In this document: positions 1 through 7,908 of the stretch, piece after piece
Layout: the number at the start of each line of letters is the position of its first letter
Position numbering within the stretch: position 1 is the first letter of the stretch
NCBI GenBank assembly: GCA_900752545.1
Contig: CAADVS010000088.1
Coordinates: forward strand, 1-52,010
Origin: an uncultured Collinsella sp.
GTDB taxonomy: Bacteria > Actinomycetota > Coriobacteriia > Coriobacteriales > Coriobacteriaceae
Length of the DNA: 52,010 nucleotides
Direction: 5' to 3'
Translations under genes and position numbers: made by a program
Notes under the pieces: model-generated
The model's database searches: none
The model's input: only the letters and a program-made list of their open reading frames with translations
Told to the model about the DNA's origin: nothing

Positions 1-14
1 CAGCGAGCGGGTCG

Positions 15-97
15 CATTTGAGACAAGGTGACGTGAAACGAAAGGGCGCTGACCTTCTGGTCGCGCCCTTGAAGTTGAACGTCAGATTGTCCAAATG
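15..97. repeat. Nested palindromic intergenic element
   Basis: Imperfect terminal inverted repeats of about 20 bp (left arm from 15 beginning CATTTG, right arm ending CAAATG at 97) enclose an inner hairpin at 42-70. It lies just downstream of pyrE. It resembles the other hairpin elements of this window in architecture but not in sequence. It may be a mobile palindrome that also works as a terminator; function is inferred. Confidence 0.55.
42..70 (-). terminator. Hairpin, probable terminator of pyrE
   Basis: Arms AAGGGCGC (42-49) and GCGCCCTT (63-70) plus an inner GACC/GGTC pair with one bulged base form a 12-bp stem. Read on the minus strand, the stem is followed by a T-rich stretch (TTTCGTTT), as expected of a rho-independent terminator downstream of pyrE. 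Confidence 0.55.
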
Positions 98-119
98 CGG
101 CCCGCGCAGCGTCGAGCCG

Positions 120-145
120 TTACGCGGGTTGGTAAACCCGCGTAA
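120..145. terminator. Perfect 11-bp hairpin after pyrE
   Basis: TTACGCGGGTT (120-130) and AACCCGCGTAA (135-145) form a perfect 11-bp stem with a 4-nt loop, five bases past the pyrE stop codon. There is no T-run on either strand, so it may stabilise the mRNA 3' end rather than terminate. Confidence 0.45.
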
Positions 146-149
146 CTAC

Positions 150-833
150 CTACTCCCGTGCTCCGTACTGCTTGTAGTAGGCGTCGATGGCGGTCTTGAG
201 CTCGTCATCGATGACGACCTTGCCGTCGATCTCGTGGTTGTAGAGGGTCTCGACGACCTCGGCCATGGAAACGATGCTCGCGACGGGGAAACCGTACTTT
301 GCCTCGATCTCCTTCTGTGCGGTGGTCACGCCACCCTTGCCGACCTCCATGCGGTTGAGGGACACGATCAGGCCCTTGATCTCGACATCGGCAGCAGCCT
401 TGACCTTGGGATAGGTCTCGTCGATGGACTTGCCACTGGTGGTAACGTCCTCGACCATGACCACGCGGTCGCCGTCCTTGGGCTCATAACCCAGCAGGTT
501 GCCCTTATCGGCACCGTGATCCTTGGCCTCCTTGCGGTCACAGCAGTACTTGACCTCCTTGCCGTACAGCTCGTGGTAGGCAATGGCGGTAACAACAGCC
601 AGCGGAATACCCTTGTAGGCCGGCCCAAACAGGACGTCAAAGTCGTCGCCAAAGTTATCGTGGATGGCCTGGGCGTAATACTCGCCCAGCTTCTTGAGCT
701 GATAGCCCGTCACGTAAGCGCCGGCGTTCATAAAGAACGGGGACTGACGGCCGCTCTTGAGCGTAAAGCTGCCGAACTTAAGAACGTCGGACTCAACCAT
801 GAACTTGATGAACTCTTGCTTGTAAGCCTCCAT
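150..833 (-). CDS. pyrE: Orotate phosphoribosyltransferase
   Basis: A 227-aa cytosolic enzyme that joins orotate to PRPP to give OMP in de novo pyrimidine synthesis. The PRPP-binding loop VVMVEDVTTSGKS near residues 122-134 is intact, and the FTLKSGRQSPFF segment near the N-terminus and the FGPAYKGIPLA segment match the PyrE family. Length is typical. The ATG at 833 is chosen because GAGGAG lies 5-10 nt upstream; the open frame extends 39 codons further, but that part (many Arg and Pro) looks non-coding. No other pyrimidine gene is adjacent; hairpins follow directly. The start choice is firm and the function very likely. Confidence 0.95.
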   Translation of the reverse strand: MEAYKQEFIKFMVESDVLKFGSFTLKSGRQSPFFMNAGAYVTGYQLKKLGEYYAQAIHDNFGDDFDVLFGPAYKGIPLAVVTAIAYHELYGKEVKYCCDRKEAKDHGADKGNLLGYEPKDGDRVVMVEDVTTSGKSIDETYPKVKAAADVEIKGLIVSLNRMEVGKGGVTTAQKEIEAKYGFPVASIVSMAEVVETLYNHEIDGKVVIDDELKTAIDAYYKQYGARE

Positions 834-953
834 ACGGGCTCCTCTCGTAATCGCGTACGTGCTCTTCAGTTTAGCGCAGGCGAGGCGTCGATGTGGGCGT
901 GCTTTGAGGCCACGCCCCCCGTTAGAGTAAGGGACTGGGCGGCGGCTCATACG

Positions 954-2498
954 CTAGTCCTTGGGTGTCCAGGACCAGAAGAAGTTGATAAGGGCCACAC
1001 GCGAGGCGGTACCGGCCTTTTTGTTGATCGAGGAAATGTGGCGGTAGAGCGTGGAGCGCGAAAGGAAGAGCGTTGTGGCGATGTCCTGAACGCTCTGGTC
1101 CGAAACGACCAAGACCTCAAGAATATCGCGCTCGCGCTCTGTAAGCCCGAAGGTGGCGACGAAGGCATCGAGGCGTTCATCGGACGTGAGCTCCGCTGCC
1201 TCCACGGGCTCGGGGTCGAAGCATGTGGGCGTAAGATCCCCACCAAGATCGTCGGTGGTAAGCGGCAGGCCATCCTGCATCACGACATCATCGGCCCGTT
1301 GCCCCAACTGCCCCAGCAGCGTAATCGCAATGCCCACAAACATCACGAGCGCCGCGCCGACTGCCGCCAGCACGTTTTGACTCGAGATGATCGCCACCGC
1401 CGGCGCCGTCACGAGCATCGAGCACACGTTGTTGACGACGCGGCCCATGCACGGCCAAAAATATGACCAGCGCGCATAGAGCGAGATGGCGGCGAATTTT
1501 GTGGTAAAGAACACCACAAAGAAGCCCGACCCCAGATAAAAGATGATCGTGGCAGCGAGCTCGTTACCGCCACCGCCATCGATGATGAGCACAAAGAACG
1601 AAAGCGTGGACAACATGGCGGCGCATGTCATGCCGATATTCATATACGAACGGCCGCGCAGGTCAAATAGGACGCCGGCAGCCACCGAGCTCACGACAAG
1701 CAGCAGGCGCGGCCAGTCACCCAAATCAACAGCTCCGGTAGCATGCAAGGTTGTGAGACCCGCGTTGAGAGCGGCGAATACGCTGGAAAGATACGCTGTC
1801 GCCACGGTCAAGCGAGCTACAGTGCGGCGGAATGCCGCCTTTGCCTCGGGATCGTCATGCCACTTGGCGCCATATTCCAGAGCATCTACCGAAAGCCCGG
1901 CAACACTGGGTTCAAAGTTGGGATCGGACTCGTCGCGCAGCTTGGCGCGTCGGGTACCGTGGAGTAACGCCACCTGCGCGATCGCACAGACGACCAGAAC
2001 AGCCTGCTGAGGAATGCCGGCAGGCATCACCATGTGGTTGAGGACCTGCACCAGAACGCCCATGGCGTAAGAAAGTGCGGCGGCGCGCGCCAAGCAGGGC
2101 GTCCGCGCAAAGCGCCGCGCAAAGTTTGCGTGGGCAGTCGATCCGCAGTAGCCCAGCGCGCAGCACGCCACCAGGCCGCCGGCAATTACCACCTCAAACC
2201 GCACTGCCATAATCATCAGCAGCAATGCCGCCACCAGCAAAACGCCCGTGACGTCACTCGTTGCGTCGATGGCATGGGGACGGCGATAGTACAGAATGGG
2301 ACGCACAAAAAAGCCAATCACGCTCGCGCCGATAACAAGGCTTTCATAAATAACGACCTCGTTTGGAGACACGAACTCGGCCATGCGCACATCAAAAAGA
2401 TACTCGCACGCCAAAAACGTGAAGAAGAACAGCGCCAGGCATATAATCTCCCGAATGCCCCGACGCAAATATGCGGTTGTGTCTCCCATGCCCCTCAT
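954..2498 (-). CDS. LuxR-family regulator with 12-TM membrane domain
   Basis: About 514 aa. Some 12 hydrophobic segments fill residues 15-400, followed by an acidic linker and a C-terminal LuxR/NarL helix-turn-helix (from LTERERDILEVL to about VALINFF, with the recognition helix in LSRSTLYRHISS). There is no receiver domain, so signal input must come through the membrane part. This architecture, a transporter-like sensor fused to a LuxR HTH, is common in Coriobacteriia; its ligands are mostly unknown. Start ATG 2498 follows GGGGG at a good distance; ATG 2489 is an alternative with AGGGG. The gene is single, with its own promoter. Regulated genes cannot be read from the sequence; the flanking pyrE or zinc-ribbon genes are only candidates. 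Confidence 0.85.
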   Translation of the reverse strand: MRGMGDTTAYLRRGIREIICLALFFFTFLACEYLFDVRMAEFVSPNEVVIYESLVIGASVIGFFVRPILYYRRPHAIDATSDVTGVLLVAALLLMIMAVRFEVVIAGGLVACCALGYCGSTAHANFARRFARTPCLARAAALSYAMGVLVQVLNHMVMPAGIPQQAVLVVCAIAQVALLHGTRRAKLRDESDPNFEPSVAGLSVDALEYGAKWHDDPEAKAAFRRTVARLTVATAYLSSVFAALNAGLTTLHATGAVDLGDWPRLLLVVSSVAAGVLFDLRGRSYMNIGMTCAAMLSTLSFFVLIIDGGGGNELAATIIFYLGSGFFVVFFTTKFAAISLYARWSYFWPCMGRVVNNVCSMLVTAPAVAIISSQNVLAAVGAALVMFVGIAITLLGQLGQRADDVVMQDGLPLTTDDLGGDLTPTCFDPEPVEAAELTSDERLDAFVATFGLTERERDILEVLVVSDQSVQDIATTLFLSRSTLYRHISSINKKAGTASRVALINFFWSWTPKD

Positions 2499-2528
2499 GG
2501 TTAACCCCCAGCCGCTCAATTGTCTGGA

Positions 2529-2557
2529 AATCTATTTTAATAAAGAACCAGTCTCAA
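2529..2557 (-). promoter_or_regulatory. Sigma-70-type promoter of the 12-TM LuxR gene
   Basis: On the minus strand TTGAGA (2557-2552) and TAGATT (2534-2529) are separated by 17 bp, in an AT-rich patch about 30 bp upstream of the chosen start at 2498. Confidence 0.5.
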
Positions 2558-2683
2558 TATCGAAGCCAGGCTCGAAATGCTGCCAATTCGACCCCAGCCG
2601 TCCACATCACGCCGCGATTTTGAGCCGCATGGACCAGAAGGGACGCGCGCGATCTCTAGCTCGGCCAGGAGTGTCTCCAACTA

Positions 2684-2767
2684 CCACTCATTTAAGTACG
2701 TCCCCAATGAGTGGCCGAAGAGTGTCCCCCGCGACTAGTCGTTTAAGAACGTCCCCAATGACTAGTC
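2684..2767. repeat. Two REP-like palindromes (CGTCCCCAATGA family)
   Basis: Two units in tandem: arms CCACTCAT/ATGAGTGG (2684-2714) and GACTAGTC/GACTAGTC (2733-2767), each enclosing a TTAAG..CGTCCCCA core. The same core recurs at 24422, 32889 and 36494. The units are the main content of the gene-free stretch 2499-2885; the rest holds the LuxR promoter and no other recognisable signal. They look like REP sequences, which in other bacteria are spread by RAYT transposases; none is encoded in this window. Confidence 0.7.
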
Positions 2768-2885
2768 AAAAATGGGCCATGTGTCCCAGTTGTGGAGACT
2801 CCTTGAGCCGTCTGGGTATCGCGAAGGATCGCGCACTCCCCCATCATCAAAAGTGACACACGCTACCAGTTGATGGGAGGCAGCC

Positions 2886-3623
2886 ATGGGCTTCTTTGAC
2901 AAGATGTTCGAGAAGAAAGAGTGCGCGATTTGCGGTACCGAGCTGGGACTTCTAGGTAAGACAAAAATCAATGAAGGCTACCTGTGCAAAGAGTGCGCCG
3001 GCAAGCTCTCCCCCTACTTTCACGGCTATCGCTCCAGCACCGCGGACGATATCCGTGAGCAACTCGCCTACCGCGAGGCCAACGCCGAGCGCCTGTCTTC
3101 GTTCAACCCCACGCGCACGCTTTCTGCCGGGCGCACCAATATTATGCTCGATGAGGACGCGGGCCTGCTGATCATCACTTCGCAGAGCCGCTGGCGCGAC
3201 GCCAATCCCGACATCATCGAGTTCTCGCAGGTACTCGGCTGCGATATGGATATCGACGAGCAGCGCACCGAGATCTATCGCGAGACCAAGGACGGCGAGC
3301 GCGAGAGCTACAACCCGCCGCGCTACGACCTGGATTACGACTTTAATCTGACCATCCACGTCAACACGCCGTACTTTACCGAGATCAACCTGCGCGTGAA
3401 CGACTCCACCATCGATCAGCGCGGCTCCATCGAATACCGCGAGGCCAAGCGCCAGGCAACCGAAGTCCGCGATGCGCTGGTGCAGCTGCGCCAGGAGACG
3501 CGCGACAGCGTCGTGGCCGCCAAGGCCCCCAAGACCGCGGTGACCTGCCCCTTCTGCGGAGCCACCACCATTCCCGATGCCAGCGGGCGCTGCGAATACT
3601 GCGGCGGCGCCATCGGCGCATAG
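2886..3623 (+). CDS. Zinc-ribbon protein (DUF4428-like N-terminus)
   Basis: A 245-aa soluble protein with no membrane segment. An N-terminal CxxC pair (CAICGTELG) and CKEC near residue 38 form a DUF4428-like treble-clef/zinc ribbon. A central beta-rich region follows, and a second ribbon lies at the extreme C-terminus (CPFCGATT, CEYCGGAIG). RBS GGGAGG lies just upstream of ATG 2886. It is first of a set with 24-nt and 48-nt gaps to a second zinc-ribbon protein and an SPFH protein. That company resembles the Bacillus ydjFGHI membrane-stress set, so a scaffold or adaptor role at the membrane is inferred. No enzymatic motif is visible. Confidence 0.8.
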   Translation: MGFFDKMFEKKECAICGTELGLLGKTKINEGYLCKECAGKLSPYFHGYRSSTADDIREQLAYREANAERLSSFNPTRTLSAGRTNIMLDEDAGLLIITSQSRWRDANPDIIEFSQVLGCDMDIDEQRTEIYRETKDGERESYNPPRYDLDYDFNLTIHVNTPYFTEINLRVNDSTIDQRGSIEYREAKRQATEVRDALVQLRQETRDSVVAAKAPKTAVTCPFCGATTIPDASGRCEYCGGAIGA

Positions 3624-3647
3624 CCCCCGGCACGGAAAGGACCGATC

Positions 3648-4970
3648 ATGGCCTTCGAGAGCGTTAACTATCAGTGCCCTGCCTGCGGTGGCCCCTTGCA
3701 TTTTGCAAGCGCCGAGCAAAAGCTCGTCTGCGACTACTGTGACTCGCGCTTTGAAGTCGAAGAAGTCGAGGCCCTCTATCGCGAGCGCCAGGACAAGGCC
3801 GATGCCAAAGCCGATGCGGCAGCCGCAACGCCCAAGCCCGCGACCGACGCTGCGGTGCAGGAGCTCGCCCAAAACGCCGGCTATATCTGCTCGTCGTGCG
3901 GCGCCGAGCTAATCTCGGATGGCACCGTCGCCGTTACCACCTGCCCGTACTGCGGCAACCCCGCCGTGGCACCCGGTCAGCTCTCGGGCGACTTCTCGCC
4001 CGACCTGGTAATTCCGTTTAAGCTCGGCCGCGACGACGTTATGGCCGCGCTCAAAGAGCACTACAAGGGCAAGATCCTGCTGCCCAAGAGCTTTGTCACC
4101 GGCAACCACATCGACGAAGTCCAAGGCGTTTACGTGCCGTTTTGGCTTTACGGCGCCCGCGTGGACGGCGAAGTGTGCTTCGATGCGACCAACGAGACCG
4201 TGACCGAGGAATCCGACCGCACCGTCACGACCACCGACCACTACGACGCCTACCGCAAGGGAAACATCTCGTTTAAGCGCGTGCCCGTCGACGGATCGTC
4301 CAAGATGCCCGACGGCCACATGGACGCCATCGAGCCGTTTGACTACGATGCCCTGCGCCCGTTTTCGGTCGCGTATATGCCCGGCTACATCGCCAACCGC
4401 TACGACGAGGACTGCGAAACCTGCAAGGCGCGCGCCGAACGCCGCATGGAGGAAAGCACGATCTCGGCCCTGCGCGAAACCGTCGTCGACGAATATGACG
4501 ATGCCACGGTCGAAAGCAAGCAGCTCGACTACACCTGGGAAGACAGCGACTATGCCCTGTTCCCCGTGTGGATGCTTTCCACCTCGTGGAACGGCAAGAG
4601 CTACCTGTTTGCCATGAACGGCCAAACCGGCCGTATGGTCGGCGAGCTTCCTTGCTCCAAGCCCAAGCTCGCTATCGCCTCGGCGCTGTTCTTTGTGATC
4701 GGATTTGTCCTCTCCCAGATCCTCTTCATGGGTGAGAACGCCTTCGATCCGGATTACCTCACCTTTGATATCGAGGGCATCCTCATCAACATCGTCGCGC
4801 CGCTGATCATCGTGGTCATCGCAGACGTGCTGCTGGTGGGCCAGCTCAAGACGGCCAACGAGGCCACCCACGCCGATTGCTACTGTGGCGAGCTCGACCT
4901 GACCGAGAAGCACGACACCTTCAGCCACACCGAGACCACCGTTGTCATGAAGGACGACAAGGACGATTAA
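3648..4970 (+). CDS. TFIIB-type zinc-ribbon membrane protein (YdjG-like)
   Basis: 440 aa. There are two N-terminal zinc ribbons: CPACGG with CDYCDS (residues 9-30) and CSSCGA with CPYCGN (about 82-105). A conserved middle follows, with the PFWLYGARVDGEV segment and an FPVWMLSTSWNGKSYLFAMNG region, then two hydrophobic segments near residues 343-362 and 380-402 and an acidic tail. The order matches proteins annotated as TFIIB-type zinc ribbon or helicase-like, related to B. subtilis YdjG; there is no helicase motif. It probably sits in the membrane with its ribbons in the cytosol and anchors the SPFH partner encoded next. RBS AAAGGA precedes ATG 3648. Confidence 0.8.
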   Translation: MAFESVNYQCPACGGPLHFASAEQKLVCDYCDSRFEVEEVEALYRERQDKADAKADAAAATPKPATDAAVQELAQNAGYICSSCGAELISDGTVAVTTCPYCGNPAVAPGQLSGDFSPDLVIPFKLGRDDVMAALKEHYKGKILLPKSFVTGNHIDEVQGVYVPFWLYGARVDGEVCFDATNETVTEESDRTVTTTDHYDAYRKGNISFKRVPVDGSSKMPDGHMDAIEPFDYDALRPFSVAYMPGYIANRYDEDCETCKARAERRMEESTISALRETVVDEYDDATVESKQLDYTWEDSDYALFPVWMLSTSWNGKSYLFAMNGQTGRMVGELPCSKPKLAIASALFFVIGFVLSQILFMGENAFDPDYLTFDIEGILINIVAPLIIVVIADVLLVGQLKTANEATHADCYCGELDLTEKHDTFSHTETTVVMKDDKDD

Positions 4971-5018
4971 CCATCCTGACCAATACCACCCGGCCTTTGA
5001 CGAGAAAGGAAGATCACC

Positions 5019-6254
5019 ATGGGACTCTTGAAAGCTGGATTGGGTGCTGCCGGCGGCGTCATGGCCGACCAGTGGAAGGAATTTATCTACTGCGAATCGA
5101 TGCCCGCTGACGTCTTGGCCTGCAAGGGCAGCAAGCGCACCGGCGGCCGCAGCTCCAACACGCGCGGCGAGGACAACGTCATCTCCAACGGCTCGGTCAT
5201 CGCCGTCAACGACGGCCAGGGCATGCTCGTGGTGCAAAACGGCAAGATCATCGAAGTCGCGCTGGAGCCCGGTGAGTTCGTCTTTGACACCGGCAGCGAG
5301 CCGAGCGTCTTTAGCGGCAACCTGGGCGACTCCATCAAGGAGACCTTCGCCAATATCGGCAGCCGCTTTACCTTTGGCGGCGACGCGGGCAAGGACCAGC
5401 GCGTCTACTTCATCAACACCAAGGAGATCATCGGCAACAAGTACGGCACCGCCTCTCCCGTGCCCTTCCGCGTAGTCGACAACAATATCGGTCTGGATGT
5501 CGACATCTCCGTTCGCTGCAACGGCGAGTATTCGTACCGTATCACCAACCCGCTGCTGTTCTACACCAATGTGTGCGGCAACGTGACCGATAGCTATACG
5601 CGCGACAAGATCGACAGCCAGCTTAAGTCCGAGCTGCTCACCGCCCTGCAGCCCGCCTTTGCCAAGATCTCGGAGATGGGCATCCGCTACAGCGCCATCC
5701 CCGGCCACACCACCGAGCTCGCCCGCGCGCTCAACGAGGTCCTCTCTGCCGACTGGCGTGACCTGCGCGGCGTTGAGATCGTAAGCTTTGGCGTCAACTC
5801 CATCGCCGCCTCGCAAGAAGACGAGCAGATGATCAAGGACCTGCAGAAAGCCGCGGTCATGCGCGATCCCACCATGGCGGCAGCCAACATCGCCAGCGCC
5901 CAGAGCGATGCGATGCGCGCGGCAGCCGCCAACCCCAACGGCGCGATGGCAGGCTTTATGGGCATGGGCATGGCAGGTGGCATGGGCGGCATGAACGCTA
6001 GCCAGCTGTTCGCCGCCGGTCAGGCACAGCAGCAGGCTGCCCCGCAGCCGGCTCCGGCACCCGCCCCGGCTCCTGTCGCCGCACCTGCGGCCGGCACGTG
6101 GACCTGCAGCTGCGGCGCCACCAACACCGGCAAGTTCTGCTCCGAGTGCGGTAGTCCCGCACCCGCCCCGGCACCGGCCAAGTGGTTCTGCCCCAACTGC
6201 GGCAGCGAAAACGGCGGCAAGTTCTGCAGCAACTGCGGAACGCCCAGGCCCTAG
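5019..6254 (+). CDS. SPFH/Band-7 protein with zinc-ribbon tail (YdjI-like)
   Basis: 411 aa. Residues 1-290 match the virion-core/YdjI type of SPFH protein (KAGLGAAGGVMADQWKEFIYC start, the VQNGKIIEVALEPGEFVFDTG strand region, and the SVRCNGEYSYRITNP region). A Met/Gly/Ala-rich linker with Pro-Ala repeats follows, then two C-terminal zinc ribbons (CSCG..CSECG and CPNCG..CSNCG). SPFH proteins assemble into membrane-associated scaffolds. In Bacillus the homologue works with a PspA protein in the SigW envelope-stress response, but no pspA gene is seen here. RBS AAAGGAAG is 8 nt upstream. All three genes of this cluster carry zinc ribbons, which suggests they contact one another through them. Confidence 0.85.
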   Translation: MGLLKAGLGAAGGVMADQWKEFIYCESMPADVLACKGSKRTGGRSSNTRGEDNVISNGSVIAVNDGQGMLVVQNGKIIEVALEPGEFVFDTGSEPSVFSGNLGDSIKETFANIGSRFTFGGDAGKDQRVYFINTKEIIGNKYGTASPVPFRVVDNNIGLDVDISVRCNGEYSYRITNPLLFYTNVCGNVTDSYTRDKIDSQLKSELLTALQPAFAKISEMGIRYSAIPGHTTELARALNEVLSADWRDLRGVEIVSFGVNSIAASQEDEQMIKDLQKAAVMRDPTMAAANIASAQSDAMRAAAANPNGAMAGFMGMGMAGGMGGMNASQLFAAGQAQQQAAPQPAPAPAPAPVAAPAAGTWTCSCGATNTGKFCSECGSPAPAPAPAKWFCPNCGSENGGKFCSNCGTPRP

Positions 6255-6335
6255 CCCCTCTATCCGGTAATTGGCGGGGAGGTCCGCCACCCCCGCATTT
6301 GCTTCTATGGGTTTCGTTCGATAAAGGAGGACACC

Positions 6336-7178
6336 ATGAAGACAACGTTCAAAAAGTCCGCACTCGCATTTCTGACATGCGTCCTGGCGCTCGCCTTTGC
6401 CCTGACGGGCTGCAGCGGCGGCGGCAAAGACCCCAAGGCCAACTTCGTCGGCAGCTGGGAACTCTCGGGTGGAACCGTGGATGGCGAAGAGCTAACCGAT
6501 GAGTACATGAAGATGCTCGAGGATTGGGGTGTCCACTGCGTCCTGATTCTCGATGAGGACGGTACAGGTGCCCTCGACCTGTTCCTTGAAGTCGTCGACC
6601 TTAAATGGGAGGCAAAGGACGCCACCACCGTAACCCTCACCGCCGAAGACGAGTCGTATGACATGAAGCTCAAGGACGGCAAACTCATCCTCGAAGAAGA
6701 TGACGGAAATCTTGTCTTTACCAAGTCCGACAAGGATCTGTCCGGTACGGTGAAGAAGGATCGCGAGGCGGCCGAGAAGGAAGAGGAGATCGATGAGGCC
6801 GTCGAAGACGACGATGTCCAGAGCGTCGAAATCTCCCCCGCCGTCACCGTCGCCGATGACGATCTGTGCACCATCACCATCACCGAGAAGTTCAAGGACG
6901 ACTGGGGCGACATCGGCTTTGTCGTTAACATCACCAACAAGAGCGACAAGGACCTGACCTTCTACGCTCCTTCCGGCAAGACCAATGTCAACGGCACCAT
7001 GAAAGACCCCTGGTTCTCGGCTCACCTGATGCCCGGCACCAACGCCACCGAGGAATTCACGTTCTCGAACAGCGAGCTTGACAGCCTTGACGACCTGGTC
7101 AACACGACCATCGGCATCGACGCCTATCTGACCGATTCCTACGAGGACGTCGCCTCCTACAGCGCAACCATCGCGTAA
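6336..7178 (+). CDS. Lipoprotein of unknown function
   Basis: A 280-aa exported lipoprotein. The lipobox LTGC places the lipidated cysteine at residue 26 after a basic, hydrophobic signal peptide. The mature part has a lipocalin-like start (NFVGSWELSGG) followed by a short strand-rich domain, an acidic/lysine-rich linker (about 135-160) and a C-terminal beta-sandwich (residues 165-280) resembling domains seen in Gram-positive lipoproteins such as DUF5067/DUF4352. The AAAGGAGG RBS is strong. It follows the SPFH gene by 81 nt and is closed by a clear terminator, so it may be the last gene of that operon. No ligand can be named. Confidence 0.75.
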   Translation: MKTTFKKSALAFLTCVLALAFALTGCSGGGKDPKANFVGSWELSGGTVDGEELTDEYMKMLEDWGVHCVLILDEDGTGALDLFLEVVDLKWEAKDATTVTLTAEDESYDMKLKDGKLILEEDDGNLVFTKSDKDLSGTVKKDREAAEKEEEIDEAVEDDDVQSVEISPAVTVADDDLCTITITEKFKDDWGDIGFVVNITNKSDKDLTFYAPSGKTNVNGTMKDPWFSAHLMPGTNATEEFTFSNSELDSLDDLVNTTIGIDAYLTDSYEDVASYSATIA

Positions 7179-7229
7179 CGGCAGACCACGACAGCCGCGG
7201 ATTGGCGGACGCATCCGCGCACACCAGAC

Positions 7230-7267
7230 GGGGCCGCAGGAGTTAATCCTGCGGCCCCGCCGTTTTT
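7230..7267 (+). terminator. Rho-independent terminator of the lipoprotein gene
   Basis: Perfect 12-bp stem GGGGCCGCAGGA (7230-7241) / TCCTGCGGCCCC (7247-7258), 5-nt loop, then GCCGTTTTT on the plus strand. It separates the plus-strand cluster from the convergent signalling operon. Confidence 0.9.
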
Positions 7268-7287
7268 ATGCCGATGCGCGACGAGCT

Positions 7288-7908
7288 TTAGCGCTCCATA
7301 TTGGGGACGATGCTGCCCTCGGTCACCGCATGCACGGCAAGACGCATGATGTTGTCGTAGCCGGTCTTGCTCAGGATCTCCGAGATGCGACGCTTGATGG
7401 TGCCCTCGCTCATAAACAGCTCGGCCGCGATCTCGCGACGGCTCTTGCCCTCGCAGGCAAGGCGCAAAATCGATAGCTCGACATCGTCGAGAGCTGCCGT
7501 GCCCGAAAAAATGCTCTCGGGCGGCTTGGGAAACGTGCAATAGCCCGCCAGCGTGGAGCGCATCACGGCGAACAGCTCGTCGATACCGACGTTCTTGTAC
7601 ACAAAGCTATCGACGCCCGCCTCGCGCGCCTGATCGACAAAGGTGATCTCGGGCATGCCGGTCATGATAATGATGCGACACTCGGGCAGCTGCTCCTTGA
7701 TACGCGCCGCCGCCACGATGCCGTTGGAATCATGCTCGGTGCATACGTCCATCAGTATCATGTCCGGGCGCTCCTTGAGCGCGACACCCAAGGCCTCGGA
7801 GGCATCGGCGATGGCGGCAACAACAGTCATATCGGGCTGGTCGCCAACGGAGCGCGCCAGGCTCTCGCGCAGAATGGCCTGGTCTTCGACGATCAACACG
7901 CGGATCAT
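7288..7908 (-). CDS. NarL-family response regulator
   Basis: 206 aa: receiver domain (residues 1-120) with acidic pocket E8-D9 and phospho-acceptor D54 in MILMDVC, conserved Lys in FVYKNVG, and a C-terminal LuxR HTH (ELSILRLACEGKSRREIAAELFMSEGTIKRRIS). It is a transcription factor activated by the kinase encoded upstream, whose stop overlaps its start by 4 nt (ATGA). The RBS AAAGGAG precedes ATG 7908. The receiver has MTGMPE in place of the usual TA(H/Y) signal-transmission segment, but the key residues are present. Target genes are unknown. Confidence 0.9.
   Translation of the reverse strand: MIRVLIVEDQAILRESLARSVGDQPDMTVVAAIADASEALGVALKERPDMILMDVCTEHDSNGIVAAARIKEQLPECRIIIMTGMPEITFVDQAREAGVDSFVYKNVGIDELFAVMRSTLAGYCTFPKPPESIFSGTAALDDVELSILRLACEGKSRREIAAELFMSEGTIKRRISEILSKTGYDNIMRLAVHAVTEGSIVPNMER

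Noticed and set aside
1..830. Longer start for pyrE (to 950)
   Set aside because: The extra 39 codons lack an RBS and do not resemble PyrE N-termini; the ATG at 833 has GAGGAG.
3909..6290. A 793-codon open frame on the minus strand
   Set aside because: It is the antisense of two well-supported plus-strand genes (zinc-ribbon and SPFH) with good RBS and motifs; its composition (Ala/Gly/Val/His-rich) is typical of high-GC antisense frames.
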